DNA from: Balaenoptera acutorostrata
Lineage: Eukaryota; Chordata; Mammalia; Artiodactyla; Balaenopteridae
Assembly (NCBI RefSeq): GCF_949987535.1
Contig: NC_080067.1
Coordinates: forward strand, 7,936,001 to 8,000,000
Length of the DNA stretch: 64,000 bases
Direction: 5' to 3'
Shown here: in pieces, positions 37,078 through 48,935 of the stretch
How the letters are laid out: each line of letters begins with the position of its first letter
How positions within the stretch are numbered: position 1 is the stretch's first letter
Notes under the pieces: model-generated
The model's input: only the letters and a program-made list of their open reading frames with translations
The model's database searches: none
Told to the model about the DNA's origin: nothing
Translations under genes and position numbers: made by a program

Positions 37078-37521
37078 TCAATAATACATTTTTTATATCC
37101 AGAGAAAAACATGGTTTGAAAGGATACATGCACCCCAATGTTTATGGCAGTGTTGTTAACAATAGCCAAGACATGGAAGCAACTTAAATGTCCACTGAAA
37201 GATGAATGGATAAAGAAGATGTGGTACATATACACAGTGGGATATTACTTACCATTAAAAAGAATGAAATAAAGCCATTTGCAGCAAAATGGATGGACCT
37301 GGAGATTAGCATACTAAATGAAATAAGTCAGACAGAGAAAGACAAATATTGTATCAAATATCATATGATATCACTTATATGTGGAATCTAAAAAAAATGA
37401 TAAAAATGAACTTATTTACAAAACAGAAACAGACAGACTGGGGGAACGGTGGAGGGGAAAGGATAGATTGGGAGTTTGGGATTGAAATGTACACACTGCT
37501 ATATTTAAAATAGATAACTAA
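37078..37521 (+). mobile_element. Truncated L1, left piece (split by L1 C)
   Basis: ORF2 C-terminus and start of the 3' UTR: the frame at 37206-37391 reads like L1 ('AKWMDLEISILNEISQTEKD'), then 'gattgggagtttgggattga'. It resumes at 43282 with the rest of the same 3' UTR, so L1 C inserted into it. Confidence 0.9.
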
Positions 37522-38101
37522 TGAAAATTTGAACAATTCACAAGTGGATCAGCAATGCATGAGCACCCCCTTTTCCTGATGGTAAACGCCAACACTGTGT
37601 GGCTGAAAGGGTCATTGTGCTCCGGCCGGGTGTCAGGCCTGAGCCTCTGAGGTGGGAGAGGAGAGTTCAGGACATAGGACCACCAGAGACCTACTGGCCC
37701 CACGTAATATCAATGGGCGAGAGCTCTCCCAGAGATTTCCATCTCAACACTAAGACCCAGCTCTACTCAATGACCAGCAAACTCCAGTGCTGGACACCCC
37801 ATGCCAAACAACTAGCAAGGCAGGAACACAACCACCACCCCCCACCCATTAGCAGAGAGGTTGCTTAAAATCATACTAAGTTCACAGACACCCCAAAACA
37901 CACCACCAGATGCAGTCCTGTCCACCAGAAACACAAGATCCAGCCTCATCCACCAGAACACAGGCACAGGTCCCCTCCACCAGGGAACCTACACAACCCA
38001 CTGAACCAACCTTACCCACTGGGGACAGACACCAAAAACAACAGGAACTACGAACCTTGAGCCTGAGAAAAGAAGACACCAAACACAATAAGTTAAGCAA
38101 A
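37522..38101 (+). promoter_or_regulatory. L1 C 5' UTR
   Basis: About 580 bases, GC-richer and rich in 'ccaccag' motifs near the 3' part. Only the last part resembles L1 A's 5' UTR. By family knowledge it holds the internal promoter; no site was identified. Confidence 0.65.
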
Positions 38102-38989
38102 ATGAGAAGACAGAGAAATATGCAGCAGATGAAGGAGCAAGGTAAAAACCCACCAGACCAAACAAATGAAGAGGAAATAGGCAGTCTAACTGAAAAAAAA
38201 TTCAGAGTAATGATAGTAAACATGATCTAAAATCTTGGAAATAGAATGGAGAAAATACAAGAAAAGGTTAACAAAATCTAGAAGACCTAAGGGGCACACA
38301 ATGATGAATAATACAATAAATGAAATTAAAAATTCTCTAGAAGGAGTCAATAGCAGAACAACTGAGGCAGCAGAACGGTTAAGTGACTTGGAAAATAAAC
38401 TGGTGTAAATAACTACTGTAGAGTAGAATAAAGAAAGAAGAATGAAAAGAATTGAGGACAGTTTCAGAGACCTCTGGGACAACATTAAACACATCAACAT
38501 TCGAATTATAGGGGTCCCAGCAGAAAAAGAGAAAAAGAAAGGGACTGAGAAAATATTTGAAGAGATTATAGTTGAAAACTTCCTTAATATGGGAAAAGAA
38601 ATAGTCAATCAAGTCCAGGAAGTGCAGAGAGTCCCACACAGGACAAATCCGAGGAGAAAAAAGCCAAGACACATATTAATCAAACTATCAAAAATTAAAT
38701 ATGAAGAAAAAATATTAAAAGCAGCAAGGGAAGGACAACAAATAACACACAAGGGAATCCTCATAGGTTAACAGCTGATCTTTCAGCCGAAACTCTGTAA
38801 GCCAGAAGGGAGTGGCAGGACATATTTAAAGGGATGAAAGGGAAAAGCCTACAATGAAGATTACTCTACCTATCAGGGATCTCATTCAGATATGATTGAG
38901 AAATTAAAGTCTTTACAGACAAGCAAAACCTAAGAGAGTTCAGCACCACCAAACCAGCTTTATAACAAATGCTAAAGGAACTTCTCTAG
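38102..38989 (+). pseudogene. L1 C ORF1 remnant
   Basis: The ATG at 38102 opens 'MRRQRNMQ'. The frame breaks at about 38228 ('MIVNMI' then stop). The middle continues at 38442-38771 ('IEDSFRDLWDNIKHINIRII', 'AAREGQQITHKG'), and the RNA-binding end stops at TAG 38987-38989. The span is 888 bases, but internal stops and shifts break it. Confidence 0.88.
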
Positions 38990-39047
38990 GCAGGAAACAC
39001 AAGAGAAGGAAAAGACCTACAATAACAAACCCAAAACAACTAAGAAA

Positions 39048-42000
39048 ATGGTATTAGGAACATACATATCGATAAGTACCTTAAATGTAAATGGAGTAAA
39101 TGCTACAACCAAGAGGCATAGACTGGATGAATGGATACAAAAACAAGACCCATATATATGCTGTCTACAAGAGACCCACTTCAGACCTAGGGATACATAC
39201 ACACTGAAAGTGAGAGGATGGAAAAGGATATTCCATGCAAATGGAAATCAAAAGAAAGCTCGAGTAGCAATTCTCATATCAGACAAAATAGACTTTAAGA
39301 TAAAGACGATTACAAGAGACAAAGAGGGACACTAAATAATGATCAAGGGATCAATCCAAGAAGAAGACATAACAATTGTAAATATTTATGCACCCAACAT
39401 AGGAGTACCTCAATACATAAGGCAGATGCTAACAGCCATAAAAGGGGAAATAGACAGTAACACAATCATAGTAGGGGACTTTAACACACCACTTTCACCA
39501 TTGGACAGATCAACAAAAAAGAAGATAAATATGGAAACACAAGCTTTAAATGACACATTAAACAAGATGGACTTAAATGATATTTATAGGACATTCCATC
39601 CAAAAACCACTGAATACATTTTCTTCTCAAGGGCTCATAGAACATTCTCCTGGATAGATCATATCTTGGGTCACAAATCAAGCCTTGTAAATTTAAGAAA
39701 GTTGAAATCGTATCAAGTATCTTTTACAACCACAACGCTATGAGACTAGATATCAATTACAGGAAAAAATCTGTAAAAAATACAAACACATGGAGGCTAA
39801 ACTATACACTACTAATTAACCAAGACATCACTGAAGAAATCAAAGATGAAATCAAAATATACCTAGAAACAAATGACAATGAAAACACAATGACACAAAA
39901 CCTATGGGATGCAGCAAAAGCAGTTTCTAAGAGGGAAGTTTATAGCAATACAATCTTATTTCAAGAAACAAGAAGCATCTCAAATAAACAACCTAACCTT
40001 ACACCTAAAGCAATTAGAGAAAGAAGAAGAAAAAAAACCCCAAAGTTAGCAGAAGGAAAGAAATGATAAAGATCAGATCAGAAATAAATGAAAAAGAAAT
40101 GAAGGTAACAATAGCAAAGATCAATAAAACTGAAAGCTGGTTCTTTGAGAAGATAAACAAAATTGATAAACCATTACCCAGACTCAACAAGAAGAAAAGA
40201 GAGAAGACTCAAATCAACAGAATTAAAAATGAAAAAGGAGAAGTAACAACTGACACTGCAGAAATACAAAGGATCATGAGAGATTATTACAAGCAACTAT
40301 ATGCCAATAATATGGACAACGTAGAAGAAATGGACAAATTCTTAGAAAAGAACAACCTTCCAAGACTGAACCAGGAAGAAATAGAAAATATAAACAGACC
40401 AATCACAAACACTGAAATTGAAACTGTGATTAAAAATCTTCCAACAAAAGCCCAGGACCAGATGGCTTCACGGGTGAATTCTATCAAACATTTAGAGAAG
40501 AGCTAACACCTATCCTTCTCAAACTCTTCAAAAATATAGCAGAGGGAACAACACTCCCAAACGCATTCTATGAGGCCACCATCACCCTGACACCAAAACC
40601 AGACAAGGATGTCACAAAAAAAGAAAACTACAGGCCAATATCACTGATGAACATAGATGCAAAAATCCTCAACAAAATACTAGCAAACAGAATCCAGCAG
40701 CACATTAAAAGGCTCATACACCATGATCAAGTGGAGTTTATTCCAGGAATGCAGTATTCCTGAAGAATGAAGTATTCTTCAACATATGCAAATCAATCAA
40801 TGTGATATACCATATTAACAAATAGAAGGTTAAAAACCATATGGTAATCTCAATAGATGCAGAAAAAGCTTTTGAAAAAATTGAACACCCATTTATGATA
40901 AAAACTCTCCAGAAAGTAGGCATAGAGGGAACTAACCTCAACATAATAAATGCCATATAAGACACACCCAGAGACAACATCGTTCTCAAAGGTGAAAAAC
41001 TGAAACCATTTCCACTAAGATCAGGAACAAGACAAGGTTGACCACTCTCAACGCTATTATTCAAGATAGTTTTGGAAGTTTTAGCCATAGCAATCAGAGA
41101 CGAAAAAGGAATAAAAGTAATTCAAATCAGAAAAGAAGAAGTAAAACTGTCACTGTTTGCAGATGACATGATACTATACATAGAGAATCCTAAAGATGCT
41201 ACCAGAGAACTACTAGAGCTAATCAATGAATTTGGTAAAGTAGCAGGATACAAAATTAATGCACAGAAATCTCTAGCATTCCTATACACTAATGATGAAA
41301 AATCTGAAAGAGAAATTAAGGAAACACTCCTATTTACCATTGCAACAAAAATAATAAAATGCCTAGGAATAAACCTACCTAAGGAGACAAATGATCTGTA
41401 TGCAGAAAACTGTAAGACACTGATGAAAGATATTAAAGATGACACAGACAGATAGAGAGATATACCATGTTCTTAGATTGGAAGTCAACATTGAAAATGG
41501 CTATACTACCCAAAGCTATCTAGAGATTCAATGCTATCCCCATCAAACTCCCAAAGGCATTTTTCACAGAAATAGAAAAAAAAAATTCACAATTTGTATG
41601 GAAACACAAAAGACCCTGAATAGTCAAAACTATCTTGAGAAAGAAAACTGGAGCTGGAGGAATCAGGCTCCCTGACTTCAGACTATACTACAAAGCTACA
41701 GTAATCAAGACAGTATGGTACTGGCACAAAAACAAAAATATAGATCAATGTAACAGCATAGAAAGCCCAGAGATAAACCCACGCACATATGGTCACCTTA
41801 TTTTTGATAAAAGAGACAAGAATATACAATGGAGAAAAGACAGTCTCTTCAATAAGTGGTGCTGGGAAAACTGGACAGCTCCATGTAAAAGAATGAAATT
41901 AGAACACTCCCTAACACCATACACAAAAATAAACTCAAAATGGATTAAAGACCTAAATGGAAGGCCAGACACTATCAAACTCTTAGAGGAAAACATAGGC

Positions 42001-42879
42001 AGAACACTCTATGACATAAATCACAGCAAGATCCTTTTTGACCCAGCTCCTAGAGAAATGGAAATAAAAACAAAAATAAACAAATGGGACCTAATTAAAC
42101 TTAAAAGCTTTTGCTCAGTAAAGGAAACCATAAACATGACAAAAAGACAACCCTCAGAATGGGAGAATATATTTGCAAATGAAGCAACTGACAAAGGATT
42201 AATCTTCAAAATTTAGAAGCAGCTCATGCAGCTCAATATCAAAAAAACAAACAACCCAATCCAGAAATGAGCAGAAGACCTAAACAGACATTTCTCCAAA
42301 GAAGATATATAGATTACAAAAACACATGAAAGGATTCTCATCATCACTAATTATTAGAGAAATGCAAATCAAAACTACAATGAGGTATCACCTCACAACG
42401 GTCAGAATGGCCATCATCAAAAAATCTACAAACAATAAATGCTAGAGAGGGTGTGGAGAAAAGGAAAACCTCTTGCACTGTTGGTGGGAATGTAAATTGA
42501 TACAGCCACTATGGAGAACAGTATGGAGGTTCCTTAAAAACTAAAAATAGAACTACCATATGACCCAGTAATCCCACTACTGGGCATATACCCTGAGAAA
42601 ACCATAATTCAAAAAGAGTCATGTACCACAATGATCATTGCAGCTCTATTTACAATAGCCAGGACATGGAAGCAGCCTAAGTGTCCATTGACAGATGAAT
42701 GGATAAAGAAGATGTGGCACATATATACAATGGAATATTACTCAGCCATAAAAAGATACGAAATTGAGTTTTTTGTAGTGAGGTGGATGGACCTAGAGTG
42801 TCTCATACAGAATGACGTAAGTCAGAAAGAGAAAAACGAATATCGTATGCTAACACATATATATATATATGGAATCTAA
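39048..42879 (+). pseudogene. L1 C ORF2 remnant
   Basis: The endonuclease begins at the ATG 39048 ('TLNVNGVNA', 'CCLQETHF'). A TAC-to-TAA stop at 39333-39335 breaks it, and the same frame resumes at 39339 ('VGDFNTPL'). Frame shifts follow near 39690 and 40060. The RT core shows '[18 protein letters not shown]' near 41140-41200, with the FADD catalytic box intact. The C-terminal region is at 41635-42216 and 42631-42879, ending at TAA 42877-42879. Confidence 0.92.
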
Positions 42880-43281
42880 AAAAAAGAAAAAAGGTTTTGA
42901 TGAACCTAGGGGTAGGACAGTAATAAAGACGCAGACATAGAGAATGAACTTGAGGACATGGGGAAGGGGAAGGTTAGCTGGGATGAAGTGAGAGAGTGGC
43001 ATGGGCATATATACACTACCAAATGTAAAATGGATAGCTAGTGGGAAGCAGCCACATAGCACGGGGAGATCAGCTTGGTGCTTTGTGACCACTTAGTGGG
43101 GTGGGATAGGGATGGTGGGAGGGAGACGCAAGAGGGATGGGATATGATGATATATGTATACGTATAGCTGATTCACTTTGTTATACAGCAGCAAGTAACA
43201 CAACAATGTAAAGCTATTATATTCCAATAAAGATGTTAAGAAAAAATATTAATATAGCATAAAAAAATAATAAAATAAAAC

Positions 43282-43450
43282 AAAATAGATAACCAACAAG
43301 GATGTACTGGGTACTCTGCTCAATATTCTGTAATAACCTAATTGGGAAAAGAATTTGAAAAAGAATAGATACATGTATATGTATAATTGAAATTGCTGTA
43401 TACCTGAAACTAACACAACATTGTTAATAAACTATGCTCCAATATAAAAT
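43282..43450 (+). mobile_element. Truncated L1, right piece
   Basis: The rest of the 3' UTR interrupted by L1 C: 'ggatgtactgggtactctgc', 'ttgaaaaagaatagatacat', 'gtatacctgaaactaacaca', ending 'ctccaatataaaa'. Together with 37078-37521 it makes one 3' end. Confidence 0.9.
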
Positions 43451-43797
43451 TTCCCCACTCCCCTACCAGTGTTTCCTGAAGTCATCCCCCAAGAAAACTA
43501 TTTCACTAAATTTTTTTCTTGCAGTACAGGCTCCTAGTACTCAGATGAATACATCACATCTCAGAGATGAGGGAAGGAAGAGTCTGAGGATTTAATGAGT
43601 GTGTCTAAAATCAAATAGTCACGTAGAGGAGTTCAAAACTCAGCTCATCTCAGCCCAAGTCTTGTTATTCACATTTACTTCAGCATATATCTCTATAAAG
43701 GTATTAGATAAGTTCAGACTTATTAGACTAGTCTAAATACATAAACCCTAGAATACAGGTGCCCCATAAATAAAAATAAAATTGACTCGTTTAAAAG
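43451..43797. other. Intergenic, nothing recognised
   Basis: No gene or clear repeat. Confidence 0.45.
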
Positions 43798-44074
43798 TGA
43801 AAACACACTGTTCTGGAACAGTGGTTCTCAAAAATTTGGTCCCCTGACCAGAAGCATCAGTATCACTGGACTCTAATTAGAAATGCAAATTCTCAGGCCT
43901 CACCCCAGATGTACAGAGGGTAGACCCCAGTGATCGGTGATGGTTCTGATGCCACTAAAGTCTGAGGCTACTGCTCTAGTCTGGAAGACAAAGGAACCAG
44001 CATGGGATGAAGTAGGGCTTAAGCAGGTGGGAGTTTGACTGTAATAATAGATTATTATATGTTAGATGTTTAAT
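43798..44074 (+). repeat. Inverted duplication 1, left arm (contains MER5-like)
   Basis: Reverse complement of 45945-46234. Identical blocks include 42 bases (43925-43966 with 46053-46094), 25 bases (44025-44049) and 24 bases (44051-44074 with 45945-45968). A MER5-like hAT relic ('cagtggttctcaaaaatttg' at 43819) occupies the first part. Homology runs about 95 bases past it into non-MER5 flank, so this is a duplication rather than two unrelated repeat copies. Confidence 0.88.
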
Positions 44075-44093
44075 GTTAAAAGTGAATCTCTGT

Positions 44094-44662
44094 GGAATTT
44101 AGAAAAATGGTACAGATGAACCTATTTGCAAAGCAGAAATAGAGACACAGACATAGAGAACAAACATATGGACACCAAGGGGGGTGGTGGGATGGATTGG
44201 GAGATTGGAATTGATGTATGTACACTACTATGTATGAAGTGGGTGGCTGGTGAGGGTCTACTCTATGGCACAGGGAAAGAAAAAAAAGAAGATACAATCT
44301 GTTTGCAGGACATATATAAAGTTAACCTTAAAAATGCATTCCAATATACATTATGTGCAAATACTGTTTGATTCCACTTAGACGAGGTTCCTAGAATAGT
44401 CAAATTCATACACTCAGAAAGTATATTGGTTGATGCCAGGGGCCAGGGGTAGGGGGGGTGGCCGGGGGAATGGGGAGTTAGTGTTTAATGGGAACAGAGT
44501 TTCAGTTTAGGAAAGTGAAAAATTCGGGAGATGGATGATGGTGAGAGTTGCACAGCAATGCGAATGTACTTAGTGCCACTGAACTGTACAGTTAACTATG
44601 GTTAAAATAGTGTGTTTTATATTATGTGACTTCTACCACAATAAAAAAAAAACATTTTAAAA
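44094..44662 (+). mobile_element. Two-part L1 insertion with one TSD
   Basis: Perfect 16-mers 'aaaagtgaatctctgt' (44078-44093 and 44663-44678) bound one insert. Its first part, to about 44275, is a younger L1 3' UTR ('gattgggagattggaattga') that stops inside '...atggcacaggga'. The rest (about 44300-44655) is an ancient L1M 3' end ('gatgccaggggccaggggta', 'tgaactgtacagttaactat') with an A tail. Confidence 0.88.
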
Positions 44663-44766
44663 AAAAGTGAATCTCTGTAAAGGTTTCCCATAGCAGCTAC
44701 ATAGACATCATGAGAATGAATATACAAAGTTTCTGGTAACAGAAAACTTTGTCTTCTCATTCTTTT

Positions 44767-45110
44767 TTTTTTTTTTTAATTTTTTTTTTGGCTGTGTTGG
44801 GTCTTTGTTGCTGCGCACGGGCTCTCTCTAGTTGCAGTGAGCAGGGGCTACTCTTTGTTGCGGTGCACGGGCTTCTCATTGTGGTGGCTTCTCTTGTTGT
44901 GGAGCATGGGATCTAGGCATGAGGGCTTCACTAGTTGTGGCACGTGGGCGCAGTAGTTTTGGTTTGTGGGCTCTAGAGCGCAGACTCAGTAGTTGTGGCA
45001 CACAGGCTTAGTTGCTCCACGGCATGTGGGATCTTCTCAGACCAGGGCTCAAGCCCGTGTCCCCTGCATTGGCAGGCGGATTCTTAGCCACTGTGCCACC
45101 AGTGAAGTCC
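44767..45110 (-). mobile_element. Long CHR SINE, reverse
   Basis: The plus strand shows a T-rich tail, 'ggctgtgttgggtctttgtt' and the end 'ctgtgccaccagtgaagtcc'. TSDs 'cttctcattctttt' at 44753-44766 and 45111-45124 are perfect. This is the about 340-base form with an extra internal segment, as at 58366 and 61202. Confidence 0.93.
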
Positions 45111-45124
45111 CTTCTCATTCTTTT

Positions 45125-45586
45125 GTGTATGATAGTTTCCTGTCAGTAGGTACAACCTCTCCACAATCAGATTATAAGTTATTAGTTGTTTTCTGTGAAT
45201 GTGATCAAAACAGCATCACTTTGCTCTTATGGCTTATATATGCAGCTGGTTCTGTGTTGAAATGCGAAGGCTTGATATATATTTCATATATAACAAGCTC
45301 TGTAACTAGCACTAGGAAAGACATTGGGTTGATTTTCCTTGGTACGTACTGTCTTCCAGGGCATGCTTCTAGTGAACAAGCATTCTTTTCCCAAGACAGA
45401 CCTTATGAAACTGAGATGCACCAATGCTATCCTAGGAATACAATTTTTCACAAGGCTGTCACTAGGCTAAACTGTAGAAACAGAAAAGATGGGGACAGAG
45501 GGAGCCCCTTCTATTTACAAAGTGGTATGTTCATCTTATCAGTATGGTCTTACTTGTTTATTTTTCTTTTAAATTCTCTATCTTTT
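45125..45586. other. Intergenic, nothing recognised
   Basis: The 202-residue open frame crossing from the SINE into this region is not a gene. No other feature. Confidence 0.5.
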
Positions 45587-45868
45587 AAAAAATTTTATTG
45601 AAATATAGTTGATTTTCAATGTTGTGTTAGTTTCAGGTGTACAGAAAAGTGATTCAGTTATACATATATACATTCTTTTTAGATTCTTTTCCATTATGTT
45701 ATTAGAAGATATTGAATACATTTACCTGTGCTATACAGTAGGTCTTTGTTGGTTATTTACTTTATACATAGTAGTGTGTATATTTTAATCCCAAACTCTC
45801 CCCCCCTCTCTCCCCCTTCCCCCTTTGGTAACCTTAAGTTTGTTTTCTATGTCTATCAGTATTGTTCT
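45587..45868 (-). mobile_element. L1 3' end, reverse
   Basis: 'attgaaatatagttgatttt', 'ttacctgtgctatacagtag' and 'ccctttggtaaccttaagtt' form the complement of an L1 3' UTR. TSD not clear. Confidence 0.85.
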
Positions 45869-45944
45869 AAAAGATAGAGGAATATTTGAAATAGATAGAA
45901 AATGATGAGTCTCCTAGAAGAAGGTTGATATTGATACACATCTT

Positions 45945-46234
45945 ATTAAACATCTAACATATAATAATATATTATTACAGTCAAACTCCCACCTACTTAA
46001 GACCTACTTCATCCTGTGCTGGTTCCTTTGTTGTCCAGACTAGGGCAGTAGTCTCAGACTTTAGTGGCATCAGAACCATCACCGATCACTGGGGTCCATC
46101 CCCTGGGTTTCTGACTCTGTACGTCTGAGGTGGGGACTGAGAATTTGCATTTCTAACTAGATCCTCGTGATGCTGATGTTTCTGGTCAGGGGACCATATT
46201 TTGAGAACCGCTGCTCCAGAGCAGTGTGTTTTCA
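45945..46234 (-). repeat. Inverted duplication 1, right arm (contains MER5-like)
   Basis: Partner of 43798-44074 on the opposite strand. It has one extra short segment of about 14 bases near 46095-46110 plus scattered mismatches. The arms are separated by 1,870 bases (44075-45944) that hold the two-part L1, a SINE and an L1 3' end. Confidence 0.88.
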
Positions 46235-46400
46235 ACACTGGGTGCATACTGCAGTCACCTGAGGAGTTTTAAATATTACCAATACTTGGATCCCACTCAG
46301 ACAAACTCAGGCACACTAAATTAAAATCTTTGAGGTCAGGACCAGGAATCTGGTTTTTCAAAGCTGTACAGGTGATTCTCATGGGTAGCTGGAATCAAGA
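46235..46400. repeat. MER5-like DNA transposon relic
   Basis: 'gggtgcatactgcagtcacc', 'gaccaggaatctggtttttc' and 'caggtgattctcatgggtag' follow MER5-type order. It abuts the right duplication arm. Exact family from memory. Confidence 0.6.
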
Positions 46401-46429
46401 ACCAAAGTTAATCTCCGTGTTTTCAAAAA

Positions 46430-46578
46430 AGTATAACTGTACACCCAAGGATCTTGTTAAAATGCAGACACTGATTCAGTAGCTCTGGGATGGGGTCCAA
46501 CATTTGCATTTTTATTAAGGTCCCAGATGAAGCTGCTGCAGCTGCTCCATGGACCACACTTTGAGAACCAAGAGGCAG
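46430..46578. repeat. MER5-like DNA transposon relic
   Basis: 'cttgttaaaatgcagacact', 'gattcagtagctctgggatg' and 'ccatggaccacactttgaga' are MER5A-type signatures. Confidence 0.75.
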
Positions 46579-46620
46579 AAATGCTACCCCTTTTATCCTT
46601 GTTCTGTGGATGTGATTTTT

Positions 46621-47414
46621 TTTTCTTAAACATCTTTATTGAAGTATAATTGCTTTACAATGGTGTGTTAGTTCCTGCTGTATAACAAAGTGAATCAGCT
46701 ATACATATACATACATCCCCATATCTCCTCCCTCTTGCGTCTTCCTCCCACCCTCCCTCCCACCCTGTCTAGGTGGTCACAAACCACCGAGCTGATCTCC
46801 CTGTGCTATGCGGCTGCTTCCCACTAGCTATCTATTTGACATTTGGTAGTGTATATATGTCAGTGCTACTCTTTCACTTTGTCCCAGCTTACCCTTCCCC
46901 CTCCCCATGTCCTCAAGTCCATTCTCTACATCTGCGTCTCTATTCCTATCCTGCACCTAGGTTCTTCAGAACCATTTTTTGGGTTTTTTTTTTTTTTAAG
47001 ATTCCATATATATGTGTTAGCATATGGTATTTGTTTTTCTCTTTCTGACTTACTTCACTCTGTATGACAGACTCTAGGTCCACCCACCTCACTACAAATA
47101 ACCCAATTTTGTTTCTTTTTATGGCTGAGTAATATTCCATTGTATATATGTGCCACATCTTCTTTATCCATTCCTCTGTCGATGGACACTTAGGTTGCTT
47201 CCATGTCCTGGCTATTGTAAATAGAGCTGCAATGAACGTTGTGGTACATGACTCTTTTTGCATTATGGTTTTCTCAGGGTGTATGCCCAGTAGCGGGATT
47301 GCTGGGTCGTATGGTAGTTCTATTTTTAGTTTTTTAAGGACCCTCCATACTGCTCTCCATAGTGGCTGTATCAATTTACATTCCCACCAACAGTGCAAGA
47401 GGGTTCCCTTTTCT
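46621..47414 (-). mobile_element. Truncated L1 (L1 C-type 3' end), reverse
   Basis: The reverse frame 46946-47398 reads the ORF2 C-terminus ('[20 protein letters not shown]', '[16 protein letters not shown]'), 150 residues without a stop. The 3' UTR (46621-46945) matches L1 C, and the T run is the tail. TSDs 'tgtggatgtgattttt' (46605-46620) and 'tgtggatgtggttttt' (47415-47430) differ at one base. The frame is L1, not a host gene. Confidence 0.92.
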
Positions 47415-47430
47415 TGTGGATGTGGTTTTT

Positions 47431-48764
47431 GGGTAAGTTAACCAGAGATATACTAAGAGATCCAGGTCTAGGGCTCAAATATCTTTTTGATACTAGAAAC
47501 CAGAGATGGCAATTCGATTTCTTTTCTGCAGGTTGCCTGATTAGAGCAGGAGGAACAATCTGGACTCATTGTGGACAATGGGTTACTATGGAGATTTTCA
47601 GAAATCTACATTTCAGCTGAGGGCTCCTGGACATCGCTGCCGGTCACAGCATGGGACCCCAAAGACATTCAGAGTGGGGGTCACATAGCTGCAGCCCCTC
47701 AAAGGGCTCGGTGTTCCCAGAGAGATGGGGCTGAGTTTGAGCCCCTTCCTCAGCAGCGGTTAACACGACCCCGACAAGCAGTTCAGAAATAATTCTCCCT
47801 CAGGAAAAGTGAACCATCGTGAAGAAGAAACTGCCCGCTGGAGTTCAGGGGCCTCAGCCCTGGTAGAAAATTCATCACTGGAAGCAAGAGTACCAAAGGC
47901 ATAGTGTACTCTCTTCCCCAGAGGGAATTCTTAAACGAGGATGGTCCCCTCAAGGGATTATATTGGCTTTTTACAAAAATGAAAAACACAGACAGACACA
48001 CTTTTAAGTCTCACTTCCTCCCATTTTATTTTCTGTTGTACTCAAATATATCACATGTATGTGCTATTTTTATCAAGTCAACTGTAAAAAAAAAAAAGAA
48101 AAAACCCTCCCTCAAAATCAGAGCCTTAGATTCAGTATTAACTTCATCTCATTCCCAGCTTCTTATCTCCATAGGGGAAAAGAACCTGAGGCAGAAGGAG
48201 TCTGAGAAGGCCTGGTTTTGCCCACAGGATGTGTTTTGCCCACCCAGCTCTTTTTTGGTAGAATGTACAGCTATTTAATTCCCTGGAACTGCAGGTGCAG
48301 ACATGCTGGTCTCTGCCTCACTGGGCTGTCCTTGGGTCTTTTGTGAGCTCTTTTTTCAGGGCTCTGTTTAATGACACACCCCAAGGAATGGCCTCTCTCA
48401 CACGCACTGCAGGCAGTGGCATTTAGCTTATTTCCTCTGGTGGGACCTACTATCTCCATGGGAGACCAAGGGGAGTCTTTGAAGGCGTCCGTATGAAGTG
48501 GCCGACATTTCATCATCTCTGCTTCCAGCCGAGGAGCTCTGGGCAAGAGAGCAAGACCACTTGCCAGAAAGTTCTGAGGCTTGTGGCTGACAGAGCCCAG
48601 GTCCTCTGTGGCCCAGGGTGGTGGACCTGGCTCATGTGTGTGTGCGATTTATGAAGCAACCACGAACTTCCATAAAGAAATTGATGGGCAAAAATAGTAT
48701 ATGTTTATGTAAAATATTCACATTCGTGAATAAATGTCTTGCACCTTTCTGTAATTGTGAAGAG
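47431..48764. other. Intergenic, nothing recognised
   Basis: Somewhat GC-richer, with short open frames on both strands (up to about 124 residues) but no domain or splice-supported exon. An A-rich run lies at 48085-48105. Confidence 0.45.
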
Positions 48765-48781
48765 TTTTTAAAAAGGCTTTA

Positions 48782-48935
48782 GCACAGGGAACTTTTCTCA
48801 ATACTCTGTAATGACCTATATGGGAAAAGAATCTAAAAGAAAGGTGGATATATGTATATGTATAACTGATACACTTGGCTGTAGAGTGGAAACTAACACG
48901 GCATTTTAAATCAGCTATATTCTAATAAAATTTTT
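48782..48935 (+). mobile_element. Short L1 3' end with odd T-run junction
   Basis: 'gcacagggaacttttctcaa' to 'tattctaataaaa' is the last about 150 bases of an L1 3' UTR. TSDs 'tttttaaaaaggcttta' at 48765-48781 and 48936-48952 are perfect over 17 bases. Instead of a poly(A) tail, the 3' junction has only AAAA followed by T's. Confidence 0.88.

Larger units (their letters stand above)
37522..43281 (+). mobile_element. Near-full-length L1 'C' (dead)
   Basis: Complete layout: 5' UTR 37522-38101, ORF1 38102-38989, 58-base spacer, ORF2 39048-42879, and a long 3' UTR with 'tattccaataaagatgttaa' then an A-rich tail. TSDs 'aaaatagataactaa' (37507-37521) and 'aaaatagataaccaa' (43282-43296) match at 14 of 15 bases. 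The host element is an older L1 3' end. The 3' UTR belongs to a different subfamily from L1 A but matches the reverse copy at 46621-47414. Inactivated by nonsense and frame-shift changes. Confidence 0.93.

Noticed and set aside
44993..45601. 202-residue open frame
   Set aside because: Begins in a reverse CHR SINE and continues into single-copy DNA without any motif.
46946..47398. 150-residue reverse open frame
   Set aside because: It is the L1 ORF2 C-terminus ('[13 protein letters not shown]') in a truncated L1 with TSDs.
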